From: RGIG8597 sp045133795
GTDB lineage: Bacteria; Spirochaetota; GWE2-31-10
NCBI GenBank assembly: GCA_045133795.1
Contig: JBGUUT010000089.1
Coordinates: 1-27,220 of the forward strand
Reading direction: 5' to 3'
DNA: 27,220 bases
The translations under genes were made by a program, and so were the position numbers. The notes below the pieces were generated by a model that searched no databases, was not told the DNA's origin, and was given only the letters and a program-made list of their open reading frames with translations. Shown piece by piece: positions 14,774 to 22,523 of this stretch (position 1 is the stretch's first letter; each line of letters starts with the position of its first letter).

Positions 14774-15886
14774 ATGCCATTACCATTAATACCTATTATA
14801 CTAAGTACAGCAGCAGCTGCTGCTGCTGCTGGGGGAGTTACTGCTGGTGTGAACGGCGGTAAAAAAATGAAAGACGCTAATGATACAATGAAAAGTGCAG
14901 AAAGACGTCATGAGAAAAATATTGAAACATTTGAAATAGCTAGTAAAGATTCAGCTAACTCGATGGATAAATTAGGAGAATTGGAACTTAAAATTCTACA
15001 TAGTTTCGAACAATTTACAGAAACATTTGAAAAGATTCACAACAAACCTAATTTTGACAATTATGTAAAAGATAATATTACTCTTCCAAAATATGAAGCA
15101 GAAGAATTAAAAAAAGCTTCTGTAGGTGCAGGTGTTCTTCTTGGTGGACTTGGTGGTGCTGCATTGGGAACTGCTGGTGGGTTTGCTGCTGCTGGTGCAA
15201 CAACATCAGCTATAATGGCATTAGGAACTGCTTCTACAGGTACAGCAATCGCCTCTTTAAGTGGTGCTGCTGCAACAAATGCAACTTTAGCTGCTTTAGG
15301 AGGAGGTACAATCGCAGCAGGTGGCGGTGGAATGGCATTAGGTTCAACAATTTTAGGAGGTGCAACACTTGGTTTTGGACTTCTTGTTGGAGGAATAATA
15401 TTTAATATCACAGGTAGTAAAATTTCTAAAAAAGCTGATGAAGCTTGGAAACAAATGGAAAAAGCAGAAAGACAAATTAATAAAATTTGTGAGTATTTGA
15501 GTGCATTAAAACTTGCTTCTATCCAATACTGTGGAACACTTGAGAGTGTTAATAAAATCTATGAAAAGCATTTGAATGGATTATCAACGATTATAAATCT
15601 ATTGAACAAAACAGATTGGAATAACTTCTCCGACGAGGAAAAAATTCTGACAGAAAACACCGTTTTGCTTGTAAACTTACTTTATCAAATGTGTAAAATT
15701 CAAGTTGTTATTAGAAACAATGATAATGAAGTAGATCAAATTAATTATGAAGATATGAATAAACAAATAGTACTTGCTGGCAATATCTTGGAAGAGAAAG
15801 GATGGTTAGAAAAATTGTGTCCAAAATGTGGGTGCAAATTAGATAAAAATCATAAGTTTTGTCCTGAATGTGGAAATAAAACATAA
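14774..15886 (+). CDS. Glycine-zipper membrane protein with C-terminal zinc ribbon
   Basis: A 370-aa protein. The N-terminus is a short Ala-rich hydrophobic segment (7-22), followed by a coiled coil (about 28-90). Residues about 112-212 are a long Gly/Ala-rich stretch (VGAGVLLGGLGGAALGTAGG and similar) with glycine-zipper spacing, which can pack tightly paired helices in a membrane. A second helical region (218-345) precedes a zinc ribbon with Cys349, Cys352, Cys363 and Cys366. I recall close relatives in Firmicutes beside the hydrolase-like gene, but the role is undescribed. Glycine-zipper proteins include pore formers and scaffolds. Ribosome site AAGGAGG; last gene of the operon, followed by a terminator. 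Confidence 0.78.
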   Translation: MPLPLIPIILSTAAAAAAAGGVTAGVNGGKKMKDANDTMKSAERRHEKNIETFEIASKDSANSMDKLGELELKILHSFEQFTETFEKIHNKPNFDNYVKDNITLPKYEAEELKKASVGAGVLLGGLGGAALGTAGGFAAAGATTSAIMALGTASTGTAIASLSGAAATNATLAALGGGTIAAGGGGMALGSTILGGATLGFGLLVGGIIFNITGSKISKKADEAWKQMEKAERQINKICEYLSALKLASIQYCGTLESVNKIYEKHLNGLSTIINLLNKTDWNNFSDEEKILTENTVLLVNLLYQMCKIQVVIRNNDNEVDQINYEDMNKQIVLAGNILEEKGWLEKLCPKCGCKLDKNHKFCPECGNKT

Positions 15887-15939
15887 AAAATTATTGTTTG
15901 ATTTGCTACAGAATTATTTCACAGTAAAAGTATAAATTA

Positions 15940-15992
15940 ATTGACAAGTTTTTTTTAAAAAATTAAAAATACAAACTTGTCAATTTTTTTTT
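15940..15992 (+). terminator. Terminator of the glycine-zipper operon
   Basis: ATTGACAAGTTT (15940-15951) and AAACTTGTCAAT (15973-15984) form a perfect 12-bp stem, followed by a run of T. It ends the operon that begins at 12715. Confidence 0.88.
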
Positions 15993-16016
15993 ATTTAGAT
16001 TCTACAATGTTTAAAA

Positions 16017-16040
16017 CCCTAAACAAAGATAAGTTTAGGG
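16017..16040. other. Isolated hairpin in a 360-bp gap
   Basis: CCCTAAAC (16017-16024) pairs with GTTTAGGG (16033-16040), with a weaker following stem (GGGGGT and ACCTCC, to about 16055). No T tract follows. Between 15993 and 16125 no gene is seen; the gap from 15887 to 16249 otherwise holds the terminator at 15940 and palindrome promoter 4. Confidence 0.45.
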
Positions 16041-16125
16041 GGTATTTGTAACCTCCTTTGTCAACCTATATTCAAGGAAATATTTAATTATAGAACTTCT
16101 TAATAAAAACAATTATTGACTACAC

Positions 16126-16158
16126 CGACACTTTTTGTCGTGGCAAGGATGATAAAAT
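16126..16158 (+). promoter_or_regulatory. Palindrome promoter 4 (CGACA-CTTTT-TGTCG with -10 box)
   Basis: CGACACTTTTTGTCG (16126-16140) is followed after 12 nt by TAAAAT (16153-16158), 92 nt upstream of the broken WYL gene. It is the most diverged site but keeps GACA-N5-TGTC and the spacing. Confidence 0.55.
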
Positions 16159-16249
16159 ACTTGAGTTATAAGAAATACAAAATTCTATCCATAGAAATAA
16201 TTAAGCAACTCTGTAGTTCTGTGTTAAATTGTAAAAAAAGATAATAAAT

Positions 16250-17226
16250 ATGTCGGACAAGGGAAATAATAAAGTTCAGCGTCATCATTTGCTTCAGATT
16301 GATGAAGAAATTAAAAGCGGTAAATTTCCTAATGCAACACCCCTTTCAAAAAAAATAGAAGTATCAAGTAGAACAATTCAGCGTGATATAGAATATATGC
16401 GTGATATGTACAATGCTCCAATCGAATTTGATGCATATAAAAATGGATATTATTACACAGAAGACAATTTCTATATAAAAAGTGTGCCTTTAAGCGAGGG
16501 TGAGTTGTTTTCAGTTGCACTTTTTGATCTGCTTTTGGAACAATACAGAAACACACCCTTAGAAAATGATTTACGTTCGGTTTTCAAAAAAATCGAAATG
16601 AGTTTACCTAACAAAATTACTATTGATTCTTCTTTTTTGCAAAGTCAAACAACTTTCATTCCAGACCAAATGGGACAAATTAATGCAGAAAATTTTGAAA
16701 CAATCTTTTCTGCATTAAAAAATCGTCATGTTTTGGAATTTGACTATCGCCCATTACAGAAAATAACATGGATGACACGTTGCATAAATCCTTTACATGC
16801 AGTTTGTCAAAAAGGCAACTGGTATATTATGGGATTTTGTCACGATAAAGAAGAAGTTCGAGTTTTCAATTTTAGTCGAATGCAAAACGTAAATGAAACA
16901 AAAGAAGAATTTGATATTCCCGAAGATTTTAATCCAGACAAATATTTTGACAAAGAAATTGGCGTGTGGCTTTCTGCCCGTCAAAATACACAGTAGAACT
17001 TTTAATTTCCGCCGAAATTGGCACATTTACTCTTGATGAAACAGTTCAAAAAATTGTTAAAGAATATTTTCAAAAAGAAGTTTCAAAAAATGAAGAAAAC
17101 TTTTCTAATGGACGCTTTGTAAGAAATCTTTTTGATAATTTAACAATGAATCATGCAAAACGAGTTGTAAATATTGTCAATGTATCAAAAGAGCAATTAC
17201 TTCTTATCACAGAAGAAGATTTTTAG
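16250..17226 (+). pseudogene. Broken second WYL regulator fused to an AAA+ (CbbX/SpoVK-like) C-terminus
   Basis: The frame from 16250 encodes a WYL regulator closely similar to the intact one: HTH KIEVSSRTIQRDIEYMRD, then WYL domain with LEFDYRPLQKITWMTR and NPLHAVCQKGNWYIMGFCHD. It ends at TAG 16994-16996 after LSARQNTQ. In the next frame the WCX domain resumes as KYTVELLISAEIGTFTLDE, so one base has been lost or gained near 16980. After codon 17040 the sequence is no longer WYL-like. It reads VKEYFQKEVSKNEENFSNGR then FVRNLFDN and ends ITEEDF, the tail of CbbX/SpoVK-type AAA+ ATPases. A deletion thus joined two genes. No ribosome site precedes the ATG. Confidence 0.75.
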
Positions 17227-17297
17227 AATTAAAATTTTTGCATTAAATTAAATAAATTACAAAGAAAAGCACATTTTTCTATATCATAGGAGCTTAT

Positions 17298-17576
17298 ATG
17301 AGATTTATCATTATCACATTTTCCATCTTATTAATATTATTATTAATAAGTTCATTTGTCATAAAACACATAGTTAATGAGAAAGTTTCTGCAGGACAAA
17401 AAGAATATGACAAATACAAAAACAACTGGCTTGCTAAAACATTTGCAAAACAGCGTTTGTACAACGGAAAAATGCAACTAGAAAAAGGATATAGAATCCT
17501 TAAGTTTATAAAATCATTCATTGTTACTATCTCTATTATTTTTCTAATAACAATATTTCTTATTGTTATTTTTTAA
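17298..17576 (+). CDS. Small membrane protein, hypothetical
   Basis: A 92-aa protein with two hydrophobic helices, residues 3-24 (FIIITFSILLILLLISSFVI) and about 70-92 (SFIVTISIIFLITIFLIVIF), joined by a charged loop with KEYDKYKNNWLAKTFAKQ. TAGGAG precedes the ATG. It lies downstream of the broken WYL/AAA+ region and is very AT-rich, like its neighbours. No family is recognised. Confidence 0.65.
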   Translation: MRFIIITFSILLILLLISSFVIKHIVNEKVSAGQKEYDKYKNNWLAKTFAKQRLYNGKMQLEKGYRILKFIKSFIVTISIIFLITIFLIVIF

Positions 17577-17669
17577 GTCTCTTCATCTTATATTTCTTTG
17601 GTGATATAAATTGCAATCTATAGAAATAAATGGTATATGTATTTATATAATTTATATTAAGGAGATTAC

Positions 17670-18020
17670 ATGGGATTTTTTGCATCATTAAGTAAAGGAT
17701 TAAGCAATGTTGTGGGACAGACATTCTACACTCAATTAAATGAGTGCAGAAACAGAGATTACAAAACGTTAGAATATTTTGCCATAAATTCTGAGAATGC
17801 AACAACGAAAGCTATTTGTTTTTTTGCAATATTTTATTACAATAAAACTTCACCAAATAATTTGCTGGAACTATATAGAAAGAATAAAAGAGAATTAGAA
17901 ATGGGAATTAAAAATCTTCTAAAACAAAGCTATTTTGTAGAAAAAGTTGGAGTTCAACGTATTGAGGATTTTAAAAAAAGAATATTAGATAGAGCAAATG
18001 ATGGCTATTATGGCTATTAA
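17670..18020 (+). CDS. Hypothetical cytoplasmic protein
   Basis: A 116-aa protein starting MGFFASLSKGLSNVVGQTFY, with a predicted helical composition and no membrane segment or motif I recognise. A strong AAGGAG lies before the ATG, and a terminator at 18029 ends the transcript. The region is AT-rich and shares the accessory character of the island. Function unknown. Confidence 0.65.
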   Translation: MGFFASLSKGLSNVVGQTFYTQLNECRNRDYKTLEYFAINSENATTKAICFFAIFYYNKTSPNNLLELYRKNKRELEMGIKNLLKQSYFVEKVGVQRIEDFKKRILDRANDGYYGY

Positions 18021-18028
18021 CTAACTTC

Positions 18029-18070
18029 AAACTGTCTGTTTTGAGATAAATCATTTCAGACAGTTTTTTT
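18029..18070 (+). terminator. Terminator after the 116-aa gene
   Basis: AAACTGTCTG (18029-18038) and CAGACAGTTT (18057-18066) form a perfect 10-bp stem followed by T. Confidence 0.88.
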
Positions 18071-18103
18071 CTTAAAATATTTACTTAACTAAAGAAAACA
18101 AAA

Positions 18104-18562
18104 ATGACCGACGAACAAAAAAGAAAATGTCACGCTATTATTCATTCTCATGCCGCTGCAGCTGCTGCCGGTAATGCCGTTCCGATTCCGGGCGTAGGAA
18201 TCGCCACCGACATTGTTACCATGACAACTATGACACTGGCTCTAGCTAAAATATTTGAAGCCGATGTTGCTACCACTGCAAAAATGACAGCACAAAGAGT
18301 AGGACCAAAAGTCGCAGGTCATCTAGTAAAAAAACTTATGCAGCAGCCTAAAGCAAAAATAATTACAAAAAATATAGCCGAAGAAATAGCAAAAAAAGCT
18401 TTGAAAAAAGCGATATTAAAATCTCCGATTAAATCTATCTCAAAAGAAGCATCAAAGCTTGTTCCTATCTTAGGAATTGTCGTTTCCACTTCTATCAGCG
18501 TTGCAATGCTTGAAAAAGCCGGCTGGGATATAGCTAACGAATTAGAAAGAATGTACAACTGA
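18104..18562 (+). CDS. DUF697-like membrane-associated protein
   Basis: A 152-aa protein. Residues 12-48 (HSHAAAAAAGNAVPIPGVGI, then ATDIVTMTTMTLALAKIF) resemble the DUF697/YcjF-type domain, where His-rich and Ala/Gly-rich helices sit in the membrane, often next to GTPases. A second hydrophobic segment lies near 120-140 (LVPILGIVVSTSISVAML). No ribosome site is obvious before the ATG. Base use is richer in GCC/CCG than the genes just before it, like the host. It is followed 12 nt later by a zinc ribbon gene, so the two form a unit. Function unknown; DUF697 proteins are tied to envelope or stress functions. Confidence 0.7.
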   Translation: MTDEQKRKCHAIIHSHAAAAAAGNAVPIPGVGIATDIVTMTTMTLALAKIFEADVATTAKMTAQRVGPKVAGHLVKKLMQQPKAKIITKNIAEEIAKKALKKAILKSPIKSISKEASKLVPILGIVVSTSISVAMLEKAGWDIANELERMYN

Positions 18563-18574
18563 GGAGTTGATTTT

Positions 18575-18739
18575 ATGCACATGAAGCGTATGCCATGGCC
18601 GGGCGAAACAATCACCCTACTTTGCACAGAATGTAACCACCACTTTCACGGAACCAAACCGAATTGGGGCAAAAAATTAAAAGAAACATGCCCAAAATGT
18701 GGTAGCAAAAAGATAATTGAAGCTCCTTTTTTGTATTAA
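18575..18739 (+). CDS. Small zinc ribbon protein
   Basis: A 54-aa protein too short for many gene callers. Start at 18575 (MHMKRMPWPGETITLLCTEC), stop at 18737-18739. Two CxxC pairs (CTEC at 17-20 and CPKC at 39-42) form a zinc ribbon, with His22, His23 and His25 between. GAGGAG lies 8 nt upstream and the gene is 12 nt behind the DUF697-like gene. Function unknown; could be a partner of its neighbour. Confidence 0.7.
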   Translation: MHMKRMPWPGETITLLCTECNHHFHGTKPNWGKKLKETCPKCGSKKIIEAPFLY

Positions 18740-18849
18740 AAAGGACGTTAATAAACAATTATATTTTTTAATAAATATTTTTCCCACATTAAATATCTCT
18801 TGCTATACTGTAATATCTTTTTTAAACAACTTACCGGAGAATAAAAAGT

Positions 18850-19677
18850 ATGTACGGAGCAATTTTAGGTGATATTATCGGACAACCTTATGAATTTGGA
18901 CCTTATAATATAAAAACAAAGGATTTTCCACTTTTTACAAAAAAACCTCGATTTACAGATGATTCAATCATGACAATTGCAATTTGTGATGGAATTTTGA
19001 AAGCGGGAATTGATGCTGACGAAGAGACAATGAAAATTTCAATGATAAAAAGTATGCATCATTGGGGACACAAATATCCACGTGCTGGATACGGACAAAA
19101 ATTTTATTTATGGTTAGCACGAGAAGATACTAAACCATACAACAGTTGGGGAAACGGTTCTGCAATGAGAGTTTCATCAATCGGTTGGTTATTTGATACA
19201 CTCGAACGAACTCGCCAAGTTGCTCGTTGGAGTGCTGAAGTTACTCATAATCATCCTGAAGGAATTAAGGGAGCAGACGCAATAGCATCCGTAATTTGGC
19301 TTTCAAGAAATGGATATAGCAAAGAACAAATAAAAGAATTTGTTGAAAATGAATTTAACTACGACCTCTCAAGAACTTGCGACGAGATTCGACCAACTTA
19401 TTTTCACCAAGAAAGTTGTCAAAAAACAGTACCGGAAGCTATTACGGCATTTCTTGAAGGAAATGACTTTGAAGACGTAATTCGTACGGCAGTTTCTTTA
19501 GGCGGTGACTGCGATACTTTAACTTGTATTGCCACCGGAATGGCTGAAGCTTTTTACGGAGTCCCGGAAAGTTTAAAAGAAAAATGCTTAGAAATCACCA
19601 CAAATGACATGCACAAGGTTTTAAGTAAATTTGATAATGCAAGAAAAATAAAGCCGGTTTTGAGTTTGTTCGTATAG
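18850..19677 (+). CDS. ADP-ribosylglycohydrolase (DraG/ARH family)
   Basis: A 275-aa enzyme expected to cleave ADP-ribose from protein or a small molecule, in the cytoplasm, with Mg or Mn. The family motifs are in order: GDIIGQPYE near the N-terminus, FTDDSIMT (Thr36, Asp37, Asp38, metal ligands), GNGSAMRVS, THNHPEGIKGA and GGDCDTLTCIATG, where the usual GGDTDT has Cys in place of Thr. The protein is short but complete for the family. Its start has CGGAGA upstream. It stands alone, without a matching transferase beside it, although the 277-aa protein at 9791 has ART-like features. Role could be reversal of ADP-ribosylation or detoxification. Confidence 0.92.
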   Translation: MYGAILGDIIGQPYEFGPYNIKTKDFPLFTKKPRFTDDSIMTIAICDGILKAGIDADEETMKISMIKSMHHWGHKYPRAGYGQKFYLWLAREDTKPYNSWGNGSAMRVSSIGWLFDTLERTRQVARWSAEVTHNHPEGIKGADAIASVIWLSRNGYSKEQIKEFVENEFNYDLSRTCDEIRPTYFHQESCQKTVPEAITAFLEGNDFEDVIRTAVSLGGDCDTLTCIATGMAEAFYGVPESLKEKCLEITTNDMHKVLSKFDNARKIKPVLSLFV

Positions 19678-19712
19678 GGTTTTAAGTAAATGATAATGTA
19701 AGGAAAATAAAG
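19617..19712. repeat. Imperfect tandem duplication of the glycohydrolase gene end
   Basis: GGTTTTAAGTAAATTTGATAATG and the following bases at 19617-19653, within the last codons of the gene, are repeated with few changes at 19678-19712, just past its stop codon. The copy lies outside the reading frame. This suggests a recent small tandem duplication. Confidence 0.7.
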
Positions 19713-19760
19713 AGCAACAAGAAATCCGCTTGTTCACTGTTTAAAAAAATATTTCTGCAG

Positions 19761-19793
19761 TGACATTTCTTGTCACACAGGCTGTGATATAAC
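19761..19793 (+). promoter_or_regulatory. Palindrome promoter 3 (TGACA-TTTCT-TGTCA with -10 box)
   Basis: TGACATTTCTTGTCA (19761-19775), 12 nt, then TATAAC (19788-19793). It shares an exact 19-bp core with promoter 2. It gives a leader of about 100 nt before the 71-aa gene. Confidence 0.65.
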
Positions 19794-19899
19794 TTAAATT
19801 ATCGTAAAAAACGAACATGAAAGATTTTAACAACATTGTACTAACAAGTTCATTAATAAATGTTATCATTCTGACAATTTAAACATTAGGAGATATTTC

Positions 19900-20115
19900 A
19901 TGATAAAACGATTTGTTAAAGATGTTTTCTTAGCTGCCGGATTAATTATAGGCGGAAAAGCTCTAGCTGACTATGCAGAAAAAAATCCAAAACTAAAAAT
20001 TGTAAAAGACAATATATGCAAAACAGGAAAAGATTTGGCAGGAAATTGTAAGGAACTCGGTAAATCAATTGCCGATGTATTTCGTTCTGATAAATCCGAT
20101 GACTGTGGTAATTAA
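19900..20115 (+). CDS. Small hypothetical protein with short hydrophobic N-terminus
   Basis: A 71-aa protein. Residues 3-22 (KRFVKDVFLAAGLIIGGKAL) could be a membrane anchor or amphipathic helix, and the rest is charged with Cys residues at 41, 50 and 69. TAGGAG precedes the ATG. It is monocistronic under palindrome promoter 3, which links it to the other genes of the island. Function unknown. Confidence 0.7.
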   Translation: MIKRFVKDVFLAAGLIIGGKALADYAEKNPKLKIVKDNICKTGKDLAGNCKELGKSIADVFRSDKSDDCGN

Positions 20116-20185
20116 TCTAAAAATCATTTGTTACAACAAGGATGATGTAGCGGATTTTTAGACTTATCCTCCCTCCCATTCCTTT

Positions 20186-20268
20186 AGCTACTCATTGTCA
20201 AAAAAAGAAATGCACATATTATATTGTCTTGTTTTGATGTACATTTCTTTGTGAGTAGCTTTTTTTAT
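20186..20268 (+). terminator. Long nested hairpin terminator
   Basis: AGCTACTCA (20186-20194) pairs with TGAGTAGCT (20252-20260), enclosing AAAGAAATG (20204-20212) / CATTTCTTT (20242-20250), then T8. It resembles the nested hairpin at 7468 in layout but not in sequence. It ends the 71-aa gene. Confidence 0.7.
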
Positions 20269-20288
20269 TTCCCCAACTTTTATGACAT

Positions 20289-20332
20289 AAAAAAAGCCAT
20301 CCAAAATTGAAATTCACTTCAATTTGAATGGC
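20289..20332 (-). terminator. Terminator of the symporter gene
   Basis: GCCAT at 20296-20300 with AATTGAA pairs with TTCAATT and ATGGC (20318-20332). On the minus strand seven T follow. Lies 18 nt past the symporter stop codon. Confidence 0.85.
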
Positions 20333-20350
20333 CTTTGTATATCAAAAAAA

Positions 20351-21871
20351 TTAACAATCAGTATCTGACATTTTTTTGTAAGCATCAAATTCTGCCAACA
20401 TTTCAGGGTCTTTATTTTTTTGCAATAAACTAAAGACTACAGTGAAAACCAGACAAACTATAAAGCCCGGCAAAATTTCATAAACATCAAAAATTCCACC
20501 TTTCAAATTATGCCAAGTAACTACGGTAATTCCGCCGCTTATCAAACCTGCAATTGCACCGTTACGAGTAGTTCCTCTCCAAAATAATGCAAGAAGTATA
20601 ATCGGACCGAATGTAGCACCGAAACCTGCCCATGCATAACTTACAAGAGAGAAAATTGAACTTTGAGGATTAACAGAAAGAACAAATGCAATTGCCGCAA
20701 TAACCAAAACTGTTATACGACTTACATTTAATACTGTTTTTTCTGAAGCATCTTTTTTTATTAACCCTTTAAATACATCTTGACTAAACGCTGAAGAGGC
20801 AACCAAAAGTTGTGAATCTGCCGTACTCATTGCAGCAGCTAATATGGCACAAAGGAAGATTCCTGCTATAAATGCCGGAAACATTTTTTGCAATGATACA
20901 CTGAAAACCGTTTCTGCTGCTGACGGAACTAATATTTTTTCTAAATAAATAGTTCCAAGTGAACCAACAATAAGAGTGGCAACAAATGCAATTACAACCC
21001 ACACAGTTGCAATTCTTCTTGAAAGTTTAATATCTTTTGTAGAACGAATTCCCATAAAACGAACAAGAATATGCGGCATTCCGAAATATCCCAATCCCCA
21101 AACAAGTGCCGAGATTATAGACATTACGCCGTAATTTTGATTTGCCAAGAATTTTTCTTTCATTGCATCACCGAATTCTCCGCTCATTGCACGAGCACCG
21201 AAGTCTGAAACTTTTGCAAATGCTTCAGTCGGACCGCCGAGAGTTATGAGCATAATGACTCCGGTAATAATCAATGCGACAAACATTAATGAACCTTGAA
21301 TAAAATCTGTTGCACAAACAGCAAGATAACCACCGAGAATTGTATACGCCAAAATTACCACAAGCCCTATAATCAATCCTACATGATAATCAAGACCGAA
21401 TACAGAATTAAATAATTTTGCACAGGCAACAAAACCGGATGCAGTATAAATAGTAAAAAAGAAAACTATTAATATTACGGAAATTGCAGATAAAATGCGT
21501 GATTTGTCTTTGAATCTGTTTGTTAAGAATTCAGGAATCGTAATTGAATCACCGAAAGCTACGGTACATTTACGCAACGGTTTAGCTACAATCAACCAGT
21601 TTAAATATGTTCCCGCAATCAAACCGATTGCAGTCCATGTTGCCTCTTTCATTCCGCCTAAATAAGCAAGTCCGGGCAATCCCATTAAAAGCCAGCCCGA
21701 CATATCGGAAGCTTCGGCACTTAAAGCCGTCATCCACGGTCCGATTTTTCTTCCGCCTAAGAAGAAATCAGATGAAGAATTGTTTTTCTTTGCATATCTT
21801 AAGCCTAAAAAAACCATGAAGCCAAGATATAAAACGAATGCGATAATCTTCGCAATAAAATCGCTTGACAC
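20351..21871 (-). CDS. putP: Sodium/proline symporter, PutP type
   Basis: A 506-aa SSS-family (solute:sodium symporter) inner-membrane protein with about 13 transmembrane helices. It takes up proline with sodium. The PutP signature appears near the N-terminus: SDFFLGGRKIGPWMTALSAE then ASDMSGWLLMGLPG, and AMSTADSQLLVASSAFSQDV is the conserved SSS motif in the middle. Length matches PutP. The first codon is GTG at 21871 with a GGAGG ribosome site 7 nt upstream. It is monocistronic with its own terminator. A related substrate such as pantothenate or another amino acid cannot be excluded. Confidence 0.92.
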   Translation of the reverse strand: MSSDFIAKIIAFVLYLGFMVFLGLRYAKKNNSSSDFFLGGRKIGPWMTALSAEASDMSGWLLMGLPGLAYLGGMKEATWTAIGLIAGTYLNWLIVAKPLRKCTVAFGDSITIPEFLTNRFKDKSRILSAISVILIVFFFTIYTASGFVACAKLFNSVFGLDYHVGLIIGLVVILAYTILGGYLAVCATDFIQGSLMFVALIITGVIMLITLGGPTEAFAKVSDFGARAMSGEFGDAMKEKFLANQNYGVMSIISALVWGLGYFGMPHILVRFMGIRSTKDIKLSRRIATVWVVIAFVATLIVGSLGTIYLEKILVPSAAETVFSVSLQKMFPAFIAGIFLCAILAAAMSTADSQLLVASSAFSQDVFKGLIKKDASEKTVLNVSRITVLVIAAIAFVLSVNPQSSIFSLVSYAWAGFGATFGPIILLALFWRGTTRNGAIAGLISGGITVVTWHNLKGGIFDVYEILPGFIVCLVFTVVFSLLQKNKDPEMLAEFDAYKKMSDTDC

Positions 21872-22002
21872 GTTCTGTCCTCCAAAATCTTTTTTTATTT
21901 TTTTATAAACTTGCCTATTATAAACAAATTATGTAACTTTATTGTTCTTTTTTACATTAAGCAAAAGTAAAAATCTAGAAATAGACTGTAACACCTCATA
22001 AT

Positions 22003-22031
22003 TTGACAATCACAGTGTTTACAGTTATAAA
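22003..22031 (+). promoter_or_regulatory. Strong sigma-70 promoter for the HD operon
   Basis: TTGACA (22003-22008), a 17-nt spacer and TATAAA (22026-22031). A close match to consensus, 30 nt before the membrane-protein ATG. Confidence 0.8.
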
Positions 22032-22061
22032 CATTTTAGATTTCGGAGGGCCTTTTTAATT

Positions 22062-22523
22062 ATGGAAAAAGTTTCAAGAAAAATAAAAACAATCTTTTCT
22101 GTTATATTCACATTTGTCGGAGTTTTCTTTCTGCTGTCAGTAGCTTTTATTTTACCGGTTTATTATCTGTCTGAACATTTTCCGCGAGTTTACAGTACGG
22201 TTGTCATTTGTTTAGTCGCAATATTATTGTCAGTATTAATAATTCGCAAATTTTATTGCTGTTTCCAAAAATACAAGAACTTTTCCAAATTCATTAAACA
22301 CATTTTATTGCTTTGGTTACTTCCTGCTGTTTTAATCATCGCACTTATTATCTCGGAGCTTTTACTTATAAGAACTTTTTTCTTCATTCCAATAATTTTT
22401 TCAATATTGCTTGAATGTGTTTTTAACGCACTTGTAATTGTAGCTTGCGTTTATCTTTCAGCTTTTTTCAATTCAATAAAAAATAAGTTGAACATGACTG
22501 ATAAAAACATTCAGGAGAAATAA
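22062..22523 (+). CDS. Membrane protein, hypothetical, paired with HD-domain protein
   Basis: A 153-aa integral membrane protein with four hydrophobic helices (about 12-34, 46-64, 80-100 and 108-136) and short charged loops. No family is recognised. GGAGGG lies about 10 nt before the ATG. Its stop codon is directly adjacent to the ATG of the HD-domain gene at 22524, so both are in one operon and may act together. Confidence 0.72.
   Translation: MEKVSRKIKTIFSVIFTFVGVFFLLSVAFILPVYYLSEHFPRVYSTVVICLVAILLSVLIIRKFYCCFQKYKNFSKFIKHILLLWLLPAVLIIALIISELLLIRTFFFIPIIFSILLECVFNALVIVACVYLSAFFNSIKNKLNMTDKNIQEK

Noticed and set aside
14798..14832. GCA/GCT triplet run at the start of the glycine-zipper gene
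   Set aside because: It encodes seven alanines; length changes would be in frame, so it is not an on/off phase-variation tract.
15061..15411. 116-aa minus-strand Pro/Ala-rich frame
   Set aside because: It is the antisense shadow of the Gly/Ala-rich part of the glycine-zipper gene.
16116..16158. TTGACT as the -35 box for the -10 at 16153
   Set aside because: The spacing is 31 nt, far from the usual 17, so the palindrome is the better explanation.
19817..19882. 21-aa hydrophobic frame in the leader of the 71-aa gene (MKDFNNIVLTSSLINVIILT)
   Set aside because: Could be a leader peptide, but no ribosome binding site precedes its ATG, so I do not call it.
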